From: Desulfonatronum lacustre DSM 10312
GTDB taxonomy: Bacteria; Desulfobacterota; Desulfovibrionia; Desulfovibrionales; Desulfonatronaceae
DNA: 64,000 nucleotides
Direction: 5' to 3'
Assembly: GCF_000519265.1 (NCBI RefSeq)
Contig: NZ_KI912608.1
Coordinates: 137,665-201,664 of the forward strand
Both the position numbers and the translations under genes were made by a program. Shown one piece after another: positions 1-9,319 of the stretch. Below the pieces are notes generated by a model. That model was not told the origin of the DNA. It was given only the letters and a program-made list of their open reading frames with translations, and made no database searches. How positions within the stretch are numbered: position 1 is the first letter of the stretch; the number at the start of each line of letters is the position of its first letter.

Positions 1-414
1 GAGGCCGCGGCGCAAAGCACGGCGGCTGAACGGCTGCGCGCCCTTGGGGCACGTGTCTGGGGAGCCGGAACCGGCGACCGTGTTGATCTGGAGTCCTGTC
101 TGATCCGGCTGCGCTCCGAGTTGGGCGTGATGGACGTGCTGTGCGAGGGCGGGGGGGGCTTGGCTCAGCATTTGATCACCGCCGGTCTCGTGGGAGAATG
201 GTGGTTGTTTCTGGCACCCAAGACCCTGGGCGACGCCCGGGCCGTGCCTGTGCTGTCCGGGGCCGAGGTTCCGCGAATGGCCGATGCGTGGTCCTGGCGG
301 ACCAGCCGGGTTCAAGAGCTTGACGGAGATTTTCGGCTGGTGCTGCGTCCGGAACCGACACTGGATCATGGTCAAGACGCTTCATGTGAGGAGGGCGGAT
401 GTTCACCGGCCTGA
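1..414 (+). CDS. ribD: RibD C-terminal part (riboflavin deaminase/reductase), 5' truncated by window edge
   Basis: The reading frame is open from base 1 to a TGA at 412-414, giving 137 residues of a protein that begins outside the window. The visible part matches the end of the RibD reductase domain, which reduces the ribosylamino-pyrimidinone in riboflavin synthesis. It shows the glycine-rich LCEGGGGLAQHLI stretch followed by EWWLFLAPKTLGD, both typical of that domain. Its stop overlaps the start of ribE by 16 bases, so the two are translationally coupled. The order ribD-ribE-ribBA-ribH makes this the first visible gene of a riboflavin operon. The deaminase half and the operon promoter lie upstream of the window. 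Confidence 0.9.
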   Translation, partial: EAAAQSTAAERLRALGARVWGAGTGDRVDLESCLIRLRSELGVMDVLCEGGGGLAQHLITAGLVGEWWLFLAPKTLGDARAVPVLSGAEVPRMADAWSWRTSRVQELDGDFRLVLRPEPTLDHGQDASCEEGGCSPA

Positions 415-1091
415 TTCAAGGACCGGGCAAGGTTCTGGGCGTCACGGGCCGCCAGGGCGAGGGAAGCGGCAATCGGGAAACCCGCCTGGAGATTGGCCCG
501 GAGTCTCCGATCCGAGACTACGTTCGCGGAGAGAGCATCGCTATCAACGGCGTCTGTCTGACCGTGGAGACGTTCGCCCCGGACCGGTTTTCCGTGTTCG
601 CCTCGGCCGAGACCTTGCGGCTGACGAACTTGGGCGGCCTGCGGACCGGGATGCGGGTCAACCTGGAACGGGCCCTGGCAATGGGCGACCGGCTGGGCGG
701 GCACCTGGTCAGCGGCCACGTGGACTGTCTGGCCCGGGTCGGAGAAACGCGCCAAGTGGGCCAGTCCCGCTGGTTTCGGTTGCTTTATCCCGAGGAGTTT
801 TCTCCTTTGGTGGTGATCAAGGGCTCGGTAACCCTGGACGGGATCAGCCTGACGGTCAATCAGTGCGGCGAAGGATTTCTGGAAGTGAACATCATCCCGG
901 AGACCTGGCAAAACACGACCATTTCCGAATGGCGGCCGGGCCGGGACGTGAATATGGAAACCGACCTGATCGGTAAATACGTGCAGCGCATGCTGGGCCC
1001 TTGGGCCGGAACGTCGTCGCGTCCCTCGGGGACGACCATGACCGGAGGCGGCGGGATCAGCGAGGCGTTTTTGCGCGAACACGGCTTTTAA
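399..1091 (+). CDS. ribE: Riboflavin synthase, alpha subunit
   Basis: Catalyses the dismutation of two 6,7-dimethyl-8-ribityllumazine molecules to riboflavin and the pyrimidinedione, the last step of riboflavin synthesis. The protein has 230 residues and starts with MFTGLIQ, the signature N-terminus of the family. Two homologous lumazine-binding barrels follow (about residues 1-100 and 101-205); the second carries the GSVTLDGISLTV segment. A roughly 20-residue Gly/Thr-rich tail makes it slightly longer than usual. It lies inside the rib operon, overlapping ribD and 28 bases before ribBA, which is preceded by GAAAGAGGAAC. Confidence 0.95.
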   Translation: MFTGLIQGPGKVLGVTGRQGEGSGNRETRLEIGPESPIRDYVRGESIAINGVCLTVETFAPDRFSVFASAETLRLTNLGGLRTGMRVNLERALAMGDRLGGHLVSGHVDCLARVGETRQVGQSRWFRLLYPEEFSPLVVIKGSVTLDGISLTVNQCGEGFLEVNIIPETWQNTTISEWRPGRDVNMETDLIGKYVQRMLGPWAGTSSRPSGTTMTGGGGISEAFLREHGF

Positions 1092-1119
1092 CGACCGGCG
1101 AAGGAAAGAGGAACTGAAT

Positions 1120-2358
1120 ATGGCACTGTGCAGCATCGAAGAGGCCATCGAGGACATCCGCCAGGGGCGGATGATCATTCTGGTGGACGACGAGAACAGG
1201 GAGAACGAGGGCGATCTGACCATCGCGGCTCAGAGCGTGACCCCGGAGATCATCAATTTCATGGCCATTCACGGCCGGGGATTGATTTGTCTGGCCATGG
1301 AGCCGGAGTTGGTGGAAAAGCTGGATCTGCCTATGATGGCTTCCCGAAACGAATCGCGGTTCGGCACGGCCTTCACCGTGTCCATAGAGGCCCGTGCCGG
1401 AGTGTCAACGGGGATTTCGGCCTATGACCGGGCCACCACGATTCTGACCGCCGTGGCCGACGACGCCAAGGCCGAGGACATCGTCTCCCCGGGACACGTT
1501 TTTCCGTTACGGGCCAAGAAGGGCGGGGTGCTTGTCCGGGCCGGGCAGACCGAGGGCAGCGTGGACTTGGCCCGTCTGGCCGGCATGAAATCCGCGGCGG
1601 TGATCTGCGAGATCATGCGCGACGACGGCAACATGGCCCGGATGCCCGATCTGGAGGAATTCGCGGCCAAGCACGACATGAAGATCGCGTCCATCGCCGA
1701 TCTGATCCGCTACCGGATGAAGCACGACTCCCTGTCCGTGCGCCGGGTAGGCGAGGCCAATCTGCCCACCTGCAACGGAGGAGACTTTCGGGTTTTTGCC
1801 TATGAAAGCGACTTGGACAACAGTGTCCACTTGGCCTTGGTCAAGGGCGAAATTAATCCGGAAGAACCGGTCCTGGTCCGGGTGCACAGCCAGTGTCTGA
1901 CCGGGGACGTCTTCGGCTCCCTGCGCTGCGATTGCGGCCCCCAGCTTCAGGCGGCCATGCGGATCATCGCCGAGGAAGGCAACGGAGTGATTCTGTACAT
2001 GCGCCAGGAAGGCCGCGGCATCGGTCTGGCCAATAAGATCAAGGCCTACTGCCTCCAGGACAGCGGTCGGGACACCGTGGAAGCCAACGTGGACCTGGGC
2101 TTTGCCCCGGACCTGCGGGACTACGGGGTCGGCGCGCAGATTCTCGTGGACCTGGGCGTGAGCAAGATGCGGTTGATGACCAACAATCCCAAAAAGATCG
2201 TCGGCCTGGAGGGCTACGGTTTGGAAGTTGCCGGACGGGTTCCGGTGGAAGTCCAGGCCTGCGAGCAGAACTTGCAGTATCTGCTGACGAAGAAGGAAAA
2301 AATGGGACACATGCTGGATTTCAAAGCTGACAAGGAGAAGGCCCATGCATCATCTTGA
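1120..2358 (+). CDS. ribBA: Bifunctional DHBP synthase / GTP cyclohydrolase II
   Basis: A fusion of the two entry enzymes of riboflavin synthesis, 412 residues. The N-terminal half (about 1-200) is 3,4-dihydroxy-2-butanone-4-phosphate synthase, with the acidic [11 protein letters not shown] motif and HGRGLICLA. The C-terminal half (about 205-400) is GTP cyclohydrolase II; C259, C270 and C272 in [18 protein letters not shown] form the zinc site, and RQEGRGIGL lines the GTP site. Both active sites look intact, so both activities are expected. The stop overlaps the ribH start by 14 bases, which indicates coupling and coordinated supply of the two lumazine precursors. Confidence 0.95.
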   Translation: MALCSIEEAIEDIRQGRMIILVDDENRENEGDLTIAAQSVTPEIINFMAIHGRGLICLAMEPELVEKLDLPMMASRNESRFGTAFTVSIEARAGVSTGISAYDRATTILTAVADDAKAEDIVSPGHVFPLRAKKGGVLVRAGQTEGSVDLARLAGMKSAAVICEIMRDDGNMARMPDLEEFAAKHDMKIASIADLIRYRMKHDSLSVRRVGEANLPTCNGGDFRVFAYESDLDNSVHLALVKGEINPEEPVLVRVHSQCLTGDVFGSLRCDCGPQLQAAMRIIAEEGNGVILYMRQEGRGIGLANKIKAYCLQDSGRDTVEANVDLGFAPDLRDYGVGAQILVDLGVSKMRLMTNNPKKIVGLEGYGLEVAGRVPVEVQACEQNLQYLLTKKEKMGHMLDFKADKEKAHASS

Positions 2359-2815
2359 AACCATTGAAGGCCGTCTGGACGCCACCGGGCTGCGTTTCGC
2401 GATTCTGGCCAGCCGGTTCAACGACTTCATCGTGGACCGCCTCGTGGGAGGAGCCGTTGACTACCTGGTTCGGCACGGCGCGGCCAAGAGCGACATCACG
2501 CTGGTCCGGATTCCCGGGGCCTATGAAATGCCCCTGGCAGCCAAGCGGCTGGCGGAGACGAAACGCTTTCACGGCGTCGTCTGCCTGGGCGCGGTGATTC
2601 GCGGAGCCACCCCGCATTTCGACTATGTCTCGGCCGAGGTTTCCAAGGGCTTGGCCCAGGTGATGCTGGACACCGGGGTCCCCGTGGGCTTCGGCGTCCT
2701 GACCACGGACACCCTGGAGCAGGCCGTGGAACGGGCCGGCAGCAAGGCCGGCAACAAGGGCGTGGACGCCGCGGCCGCGGCCCTGGAAATGATTCGCGTC
2801 CTGGAACAGGTCTGA
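2345..2815 (+). CDS. ribH: 6,7-dimethyl-8-ribityllumazine synthase
   Basis: Condenses the pyrimidinedione with dihydroxybutanone phosphate to give lumazine, the substrate of RibE. The protein is 156 residues, the normal size for the family. Visible signatures are the [14 protein letters not shown]-terminal substrate loop, [13 protein letters not shown], and [14 protein letters not shown] with the catalytic histidine. It is the last gene of the rib operon. The following 377 bases hold no gene but carry a cloverleaf-like palindrome and a MITE-like element before nusB. Confidence 0.95.
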   Translation: MHHLETIEGRLDATGLRFAILASRFNDFIVDRLVGGAVDYLVRHGAAKSDITLVRIPGAYEMPLAAKRLAETKRFHGVVCLGAVIRGATPHFDYVSAEVSKGLAQVMLDTGVPVGFGVLTTDTLEQAVERAGSKAGNKGVDAAAAALEMIRVLEQV

Positions 2816-2858
2816 TTTATCTGGCCTGATAAGGGATATGGCTATTACTGAATTTTCG

Positions 2859-2907
2859 TGGTGCAGGCATCCTGCCTGCACTGACAGGCAAGATGCCTGT
2901 CCCACCA
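2859..2907. repeat. Cloverleaf-like double-hairpin palindrome
   Basis: A compact structure just downstream of ribH. Hairpin one is GCAGGCA-tcc-TGCCTGC (2863-2879) and hairpin two is GACAGGCA-aga-TGCCTGTC (2883-2901). They are enclosed by an outer TGGTG/CACCA stem (2859-2863 with 2903-2907). No T-run follows, so it is more likely a dispersed REP-type palindrome than a terminator. Only one copy is present here. Confidence 0.7.
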
Positions 2908-3007
2908 TTTTGACATGCCTCCTGCCCACTCTCGCGGAGCAAAAAATGCGGGCGAGGTAAAAAACGGTAAATTGAGACCCGCCAACTCCCTAAGAGGATC
3001 AACGAGA

Positions 3008-3180
3008 GTAACTACTCAGCACCGAGTAGTGCCGTTGCCGGTGTCGGTATCGGAATCGGGATCGGGATCGAAAACGCTTGGAAACGTTCAAAATTTTTTC
3101 TGTTCCGATTCTGATTCCGATAGCGACCCCGACTCCGATTGCCGGAGCAAGGGCGGATACAAAATGTGCTGAGTAGATAC
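3008..3180 (+). mobile_element. MITE-like element 1, 173 bp, with 8-bp target duplication
   Basis: The left end is GTAACTACTCAGCAC (3008-3022) and the right end GTGCTGAGTAGATAC (3166-3180), a 15-bp terminal inverted repeat with one mismatch. The element is flanked by the perfect direct repeat CAACGAGA (3000-3007 and 3181-3188), a likely target-site duplication. The interior has no credible gene. It is a long imperfect hairpin with arms of ATCGGN-type hexamers (about 3042-3071 and 3105-3145). Ends starting GTAA plus an 8-bp duplication are traits of IS66-family elements; that family assignment is inference. The right boundary lies 12 bases before the nusB start codon. Confidence 0.8.
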
Positions 3181-3192
3181 CAACGAGAAACC

Positions 3193-3729
3193 ATGGAAAC
3201 CCCGAAAGTACACCGACGAGCGGCCCGCAGGCGGGCCTTGCAGTGCGTCTTTGCCCTGAGTTTTCAGAAATTTGAAAATGCGGAGCAGATTCGGCGGGCG
3301 TTTTGGGCCCTGCCCGTGGACGACGACGAGTCGGACGAAGGAAGCGGACCGGGTGAGGTCGGAAAGGCCGGGGCCGGATCGTCCAAAGAGACGATATCAC
3401 AGACGCCGCTTCCAGAGGATCAGGAATTCGGCCTAGGCTTGGTGACCGGCGTTTTTGGTCGGCTGGACGAGATTGACGCGTTGATTCGGCGTTTTTCCAA
3501 GCACTGGAAGATCGAGCGGATCGCCAAGGCCGAACTGAGCATTCTCCGGCTGGGCGTTTACGAATTGCTGTACGAACCGGAGATCCCATTGCGGGTGAGC
3601 ATCAACGAAGCCGTGGAGTTGAGCAAGGAGTTCGCGGACGACCAGTCCTTTCCTTTCGTGAACGGCATTCTCGACGCCGTGGCCAAGGCGGTGAGCCATG
3701 GTGAGTTTGGGATTCGTAAGCAGTTCTGA
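3193..3729 (+). CDS. nusB: Transcription antitermination factor NusB
   Basis: NusB binds boxA RNA with S10 and supports antitermination, mainly on rRNA operons. ATG 3193 is chosen because it starts the conserved helix METPKVHRRAARRRALQCVF; an upstream in-frame extension would run through the MITE-like element. The C-terminal half is standard, with IERIAKAELSILRLGVYEL, SINEAVELSKEF and FVNGILDAV. At 178 residues it is longer than usual (about 140) because of an acidic, Gly/Ser-rich insert at about residues 43-80. The nearest purine-rich sequence before the start, GAGAAA, lies in the element's right-hand target duplication. It overlaps the next gene by 32 bases. Confidence 0.92.
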   Translation: METPKVHRRAARRRALQCVFALSFQKFENAEQIRRAFWALPVDDDESDEGSGPGEVGKAGAGSSKETISQTPLPEDQEFGLGLVTGVFGRLDEIDALIRRFSKHWKIERIAKAELSILRLGVYELLYEPEIPLRVSINEAVELSKEFADDQSFPFVNGILDAVAKAVSHGEFGIRKQF

Positions 3730-4183
3730 CCGCTGTCCCGACCATGCTCGCCATGTCCGCGTCCTGCCCGGCGATGCATCCTCTGTCTCGTTCATGCCGG
3801 CCGACGTCGAAATCGCCCCCGATCCGCTTGGGCGGACGCGCTGGCTCCTGTCCTGGTACGCTCCGGACCTTGTAAACGTCGAAAACTGGGCCAGGGGCAT
3901 GGCGTCGCAATTGGTGGTTCTGGCCTGGAACCCCTGGTGTCTGGATGTGGAATCCTTGGCACGGACCTTGGACCTGTCGACGGATCGAGCCTTGCTGCGC
4001 TGGGGGGAACCGTTCTGGAGCACCTACCACGGTGATTTGCAGGCGGACGTTGTGGTCTATCTGGCCGTGGGTGAGCATCGCCGGTTGGTCTATCAAGCGG
4101 TTCGCCACTGGGAGTCCCGGTTCACGCATCTCCGGTTCGCCACAGAGCACGATCTGGACGGGGGCAAGTCTGATGGGCGGTAA
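3698..4183 (+). CDS. Unknown protein between nusB and leuS
   Basis: 161 residues, overlapping the end of nusB in another frame, which suggests coupled translation. I do not recognise a family. The product is soluble-looking and rich in tryptophan and acidic residues, with segments such as RTRWLLSWYAPDLVNVENW and LVVLAWNPWCLDVESLA and no signal peptide or membrane helix. A later start at ATG 3794 (MPADVEIAPDP) is possible and would shorten it to 129 residues and remove the overlap. The continuous frame between two housekeeping genes on the same strand supports it being real; the function is unknown. Confidence 0.6.
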   Translation: MVSLGFVSSSDRCPDHARHVRVLPGDASSVSFMPADVEIAPDPLGRTRWLLSWYAPDLVNVENWARGMASQLVVLAWNPWCLDVESLARTLDLSTDRALLRWGEPFWSTYHGDLQADVVVYLAVGEHRRLVYQAVRHWESRFTHLRFATEHDLDGGKSDGR

Positions 4184-4235
4184 GGTTTTGGGCGACTGGC
4201 AGGACAAATTACTCTCTTGCTCACATTCTGCGGGA

Positions 4236-4332
4236 CCAGATCAAAATCGAAATCGGTATCGAAATCGATGATGAAAAAGTCACTCTAGTATATTTTGATC
4301 AAAGGCTTTTTTCGATTTCGATTTGAGATCCA
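4236..4332. repeat. Period-6 ATCGAA hairpin upstream of leuS (copy A)
   Basis: The left arm AGATCAAAATCGAAATCG (about 4238-4255) pairs with the right arm CGATTTCGATTTGAGATC (about 4313-4330), with an AT-rich middle. The arms are built of ATCGAA-like hexamers as in the hairpins near 20.4, 41.4 and 50.1 kb. This copy is the most divergent and lacks the shared core seen in the other three. It occupies most of the 208-base gap before leuS. Confidence 0.65.
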
Positions 4333-4391
4333 TAGATTTCTTACGCATTATTTCGAGAACTAAATTGCCCCGGGGGCGACGGGAGATGGAT

Positions 4392-6923
<2,532 letters not shown>

Positions 6924-6991
6924 TTGACGGCTCAGTTTTCGCGACTCTGTAGGCTCGTCAGAGCCTCCTGATCGTCTTGGTGACCCACGCC

Positions 6992-7975
6992 ATGTCCCGC
7001 CCTCCATTTTTTTTCTGCGTCTGTCCGGACCCCTGGATGATCCAGCGGGAGATTCATGCCAGGGTTCAGGCCGCCGGGTGTGGGGAGTGGAGCCGGACGA
7101 CGCATTGGGCTGACGAGCCGTTGGAATCGGGCTTCTGGACCACCCTGTCCATGCCCGGTCTGCTCAGCTTGCTGGGTCAGGGGCGGGTTTTGGTTTTGCG
7201 GCGGGCCAACGTCCTGACGGTCAAGGTCTGGTCCGATTTGGAGCCGCTTTTGCGTAAGGGCAAGCCGGACTTGTGGGTCTTTTTCTGCCTGGAAGGGGAG
7301 TGGAAGGGCAGGGAGTCGGCTGTGCCGGCAGTTCTGGCCAAGCAGCCCTATTTCAAGGCGGCCCGGAAAAGGCAATGGGTCTGGGAGTCGCCGGGCATGA
7401 CGCCCCAGACCCTGCGCAACGAATTGAAGGCCTGGGCCAAGCGGCGCGGGGTCGGGTTCGCGCCGTCCGTGGAAGAGACCCTGGCCGGGTTGTTGCCGCT
7501 GGACGGGGCCCGGTTCGGCAACGAGCTGCAAAAACTGGAGCTGGCCCTGGGCGAGCGGCGGCGTGTGGAAGCCTCGGACCTGGGGCTGTTCGGCGAACCG
7601 ACCTCCCTGGACAACTTCGCCTTTCTCCGGGGGATGCTTCAATCCTCGGCCAACCTGGACGTTTGGCAAACCGTGCTGCTGGACCGGGAAATCAGCAACT
7701 CTGGAATGCTGATGCCCGTGCTGGGGCTGCTGCAACGGGAGATGCGCATTCTCTGGCTGCTCAACGCCGGCGAGGACAGCGCCGTCAACCTGCCCCCCTA
7801 CATCAAGGGCGAAAAGAAACGTTTGGCCGCACAGTTGGGCGAGCAAGGCATCGCCCGGGTCATCGACCTGGTCTTTCAAGCCGAATCCGATCTGAAATCC
7901 GGCCGCAAACAAGCCGACCAAATCCTAGAATACCTCGTCTCCAGCCTCTCCCAGCGCCCCGGCTCACACCCTTGA
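6992..7975 (+). CDS. holA: DNA polymerase III delta subunit
   Basis: The delta subunit of the clamp loader, which opens the beta clamp. The 327-residue protein fits HolA in length and in the C-terminal collar region (SLDNFAFLRGML, LLQREMRILWLL, QADQILEYL). Sequence conservation in this family is low, so the call rests on overall pattern and position after leuS, where lipoprotein/holA genes are common. ATG 6992 is chosen over TTG 6977 and GTG 6980 in the same frame. The 249 bases downstream hold nothing I can identify. Confidence 0.8.
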   Translation: MSRPPFFFCVCPDPWMIQREIHARVQAAGCGEWSRTTHWADEPLESGFWTTLSMPGLLSLLGQGRVLVLRRANVLTVKVWSDLEPLLRKGKPDLWVFFCLEGEWKGRESAVPAVLAKQPYFKAARKRQWVWESPGMTPQTLRNELKAWAKRRGVGFAPSVEETLAGLLPLDGARFGNELQKLELALGERRRVEASDLGLFGEPTSLDNFAFLRGMLQSSANLDVWQTVLLDREISNSGMLMPVLGLLQREMRILWLLNAGEDSAVNLPPYIKGEKKRLAAQLGEQGIARVIDLVFQAESDLKSGRKQADQILEYLVSSLSQRPGSHP

Positions 7976-8224
7976 GTCGGACCCTCGATCCTTTTGCTCC
8001 GCCTCATAACCGCCTCCTTCACAAGCACGAGCACGGTGACGGTCAGATTCTATCCCGTTGGGAATTTCATCAATCAACCGTGAAGCCCGCCCCGAGTCCA
8101 GTTTGCTTTCTCGGGCTTTGCTGATACGAGACGGTTTGTTGTTGCTTTTTTTGCATTTATAGGGCGTTTTCCGGTTCAACGAGGCCTTTTTTGTTGCCAC
8201 ACCCTCCATTCATGCCTATATGCC

Positions 8225-8896
8225 ATGGATAAACACTACATTGGACACCGAAAACGACTGAAAGATCGCCTTGCCAGGAGTTCCCAGGGCTTGGCGGACT
8301 ATGAAGTCCTGGAGTTGCTGCTTGGTTACGCCTTGCCCCGGAGGGACACCAAGGAGCTGGCCAAGGCGTTGCTGGCCCGGTGCGGATCGCTGCGCGGACT
8401 GTTTCATGCCGCTCCAGAGGACTTGGCGGACGTTCAGGGGATGAGCCCCAGCGTGAACGTGTTGCTGAGCGTCTGGCGCGAGTTTTGGAGTCGGGTCCAG
8501 GAAGGCTTGATCCAGGACCGGGAAGTGTTCAGCCATCCCCGCATCGTGGCGGACTTCGCCATCGCCCGGCTTGGCCGGGAGCGGACCGAGCAGTTCTGGG
8601 TGGCCCTGGTGGACAACAAGAACCGGCTGGTTCACTGGCAACGGGTCAGCCAGGGTACCGTGGATCAGACTCCGGTCTATCCCCGGGAAATCCTGCGCTT
8701 GGTTCTGCAGCACCAGGCCAGTGGGCTGATCCTGGTTCACAATCATCCCGGCGGAGATCCGAAGCCTTCGGTCCAGGACCAGGAGTTGACCAAAAAGATG
8801 CAACGCGCGGCTCAGGAGATGGACATTCGCGTTTTAGACCATATAGTGGTCACGGACCACGACTATTTCAGCTTTCAAGCCCAGGGGCTGCTGTGA
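8225..8896 (+). CDS. radC: RadC family JAB-domain protein
   Basis: 223 residues. A short helix-hairpin-helix-like N-terminal region (LADYEVLELLLGYALPRRDTK) precedes a C-terminal JAMM/MPN+ metalloprotease-like domain. The metal motif HNHPGGDPKPSVQD is complete. The family was named for a DNA repair phenotype later attributed to recG in E. coli, so the biochemical role is unsettled. It is followed 22 bases later by acyP. No strong Shine-Dalgarno sequence is seen before ATG 8225. Confidence 0.9.
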   Translation: MDKHYIGHRKRLKDRLARSSQGLADYEVLELLLGYALPRRDTKELAKALLARCGSLRGLFHAAPEDLADVQGMSPSVNVLLSVWREFWSRVQEGLIQDREVFSHPRIVADFAIARLGRERTEQFWVALVDNKNRLVHWQRVSQGTVDQTPVYPREILRLVLQHQASGLILVHNHPGGDPKPSVQDQELTKKMQRAAQEMDIRVLDHIVVTDHDYFSFQAQGLL

Positions 8897-8918
8897 GCCG
8901 CTCGGCGAGGACGAACCG

Positions 8919-9200
8919 GTGAACATCTTGCATGCCCATGTACGTGGACGGGTCCAGGGGGTGTATTTTCGAGGCTGGACCCGGAGCCAAGCCCAGCGTT
9001 TGGAACTCAGCGGCTGGGTGCGCAATCTCCGGGACGGACGGGTGGAGGTTCTGGCCCGGGGCGATGAAGCGGCGTTGCGGGAGCTGGAGAAACTGCTCTG
9101 GCAAGGACCTTCCTTCAGCCGGGTGGACGACGTCGCGGTCTCGGCCGTCACGGAGGAAGAGCTAACCCCGGAGGGCTTTCATATCGCCCCGACGGTGTAA
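8919..9200 (+). CDS. acyP: Acylphosphatase
   Basis: Hydrolyses acyl phosphates such as acetyl phosphate or carbamoyl phosphate. The 93-residue protein has the full family signature: GRVQGVYFRGWTRSQA with the phosphate-binding arginine, then LSGWVRNLRDGRVEVLA with the catalytic asparagine. The start is GTG at 8919, only 22 bases after radC. Acetyl phosphate is also the Pta/AckA intermediate encoded at 47-50 kb, but no direct link is shown. Confidence 0.93.
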   Translation: MNILHAHVRGRVQGVYFRGWTRSQAQRLELSGWVRNLRDGRVEVLARGDEAALRELEKLLWQGPSFSRVDDVAVSAVTEEELTPEGFHIAPTV

Positions 9201-9319
9201 CGAGCACGGCGGTCCGAAGATTGACTTGAAGATTGACGTGGTGATGGCCGTGGCTATGGCCGTGACGCTACGCTGGATTGATGTAACGATACGATTTTCA
9301 TAAGGAGTATGTTGCGAAT

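Noticed and set aside
3139-3192. Upstream in-frame start of nusB inside MITE-like element 1
   Set aside because: It would add 18 residues encoded by the element and target duplication, ahead of the conserved NusB N-terminus.
8110-8224. Possible terminator or small RNA before radC (T-rich tracts)
   Set aside because: No convincing stem precedes the T-runs.
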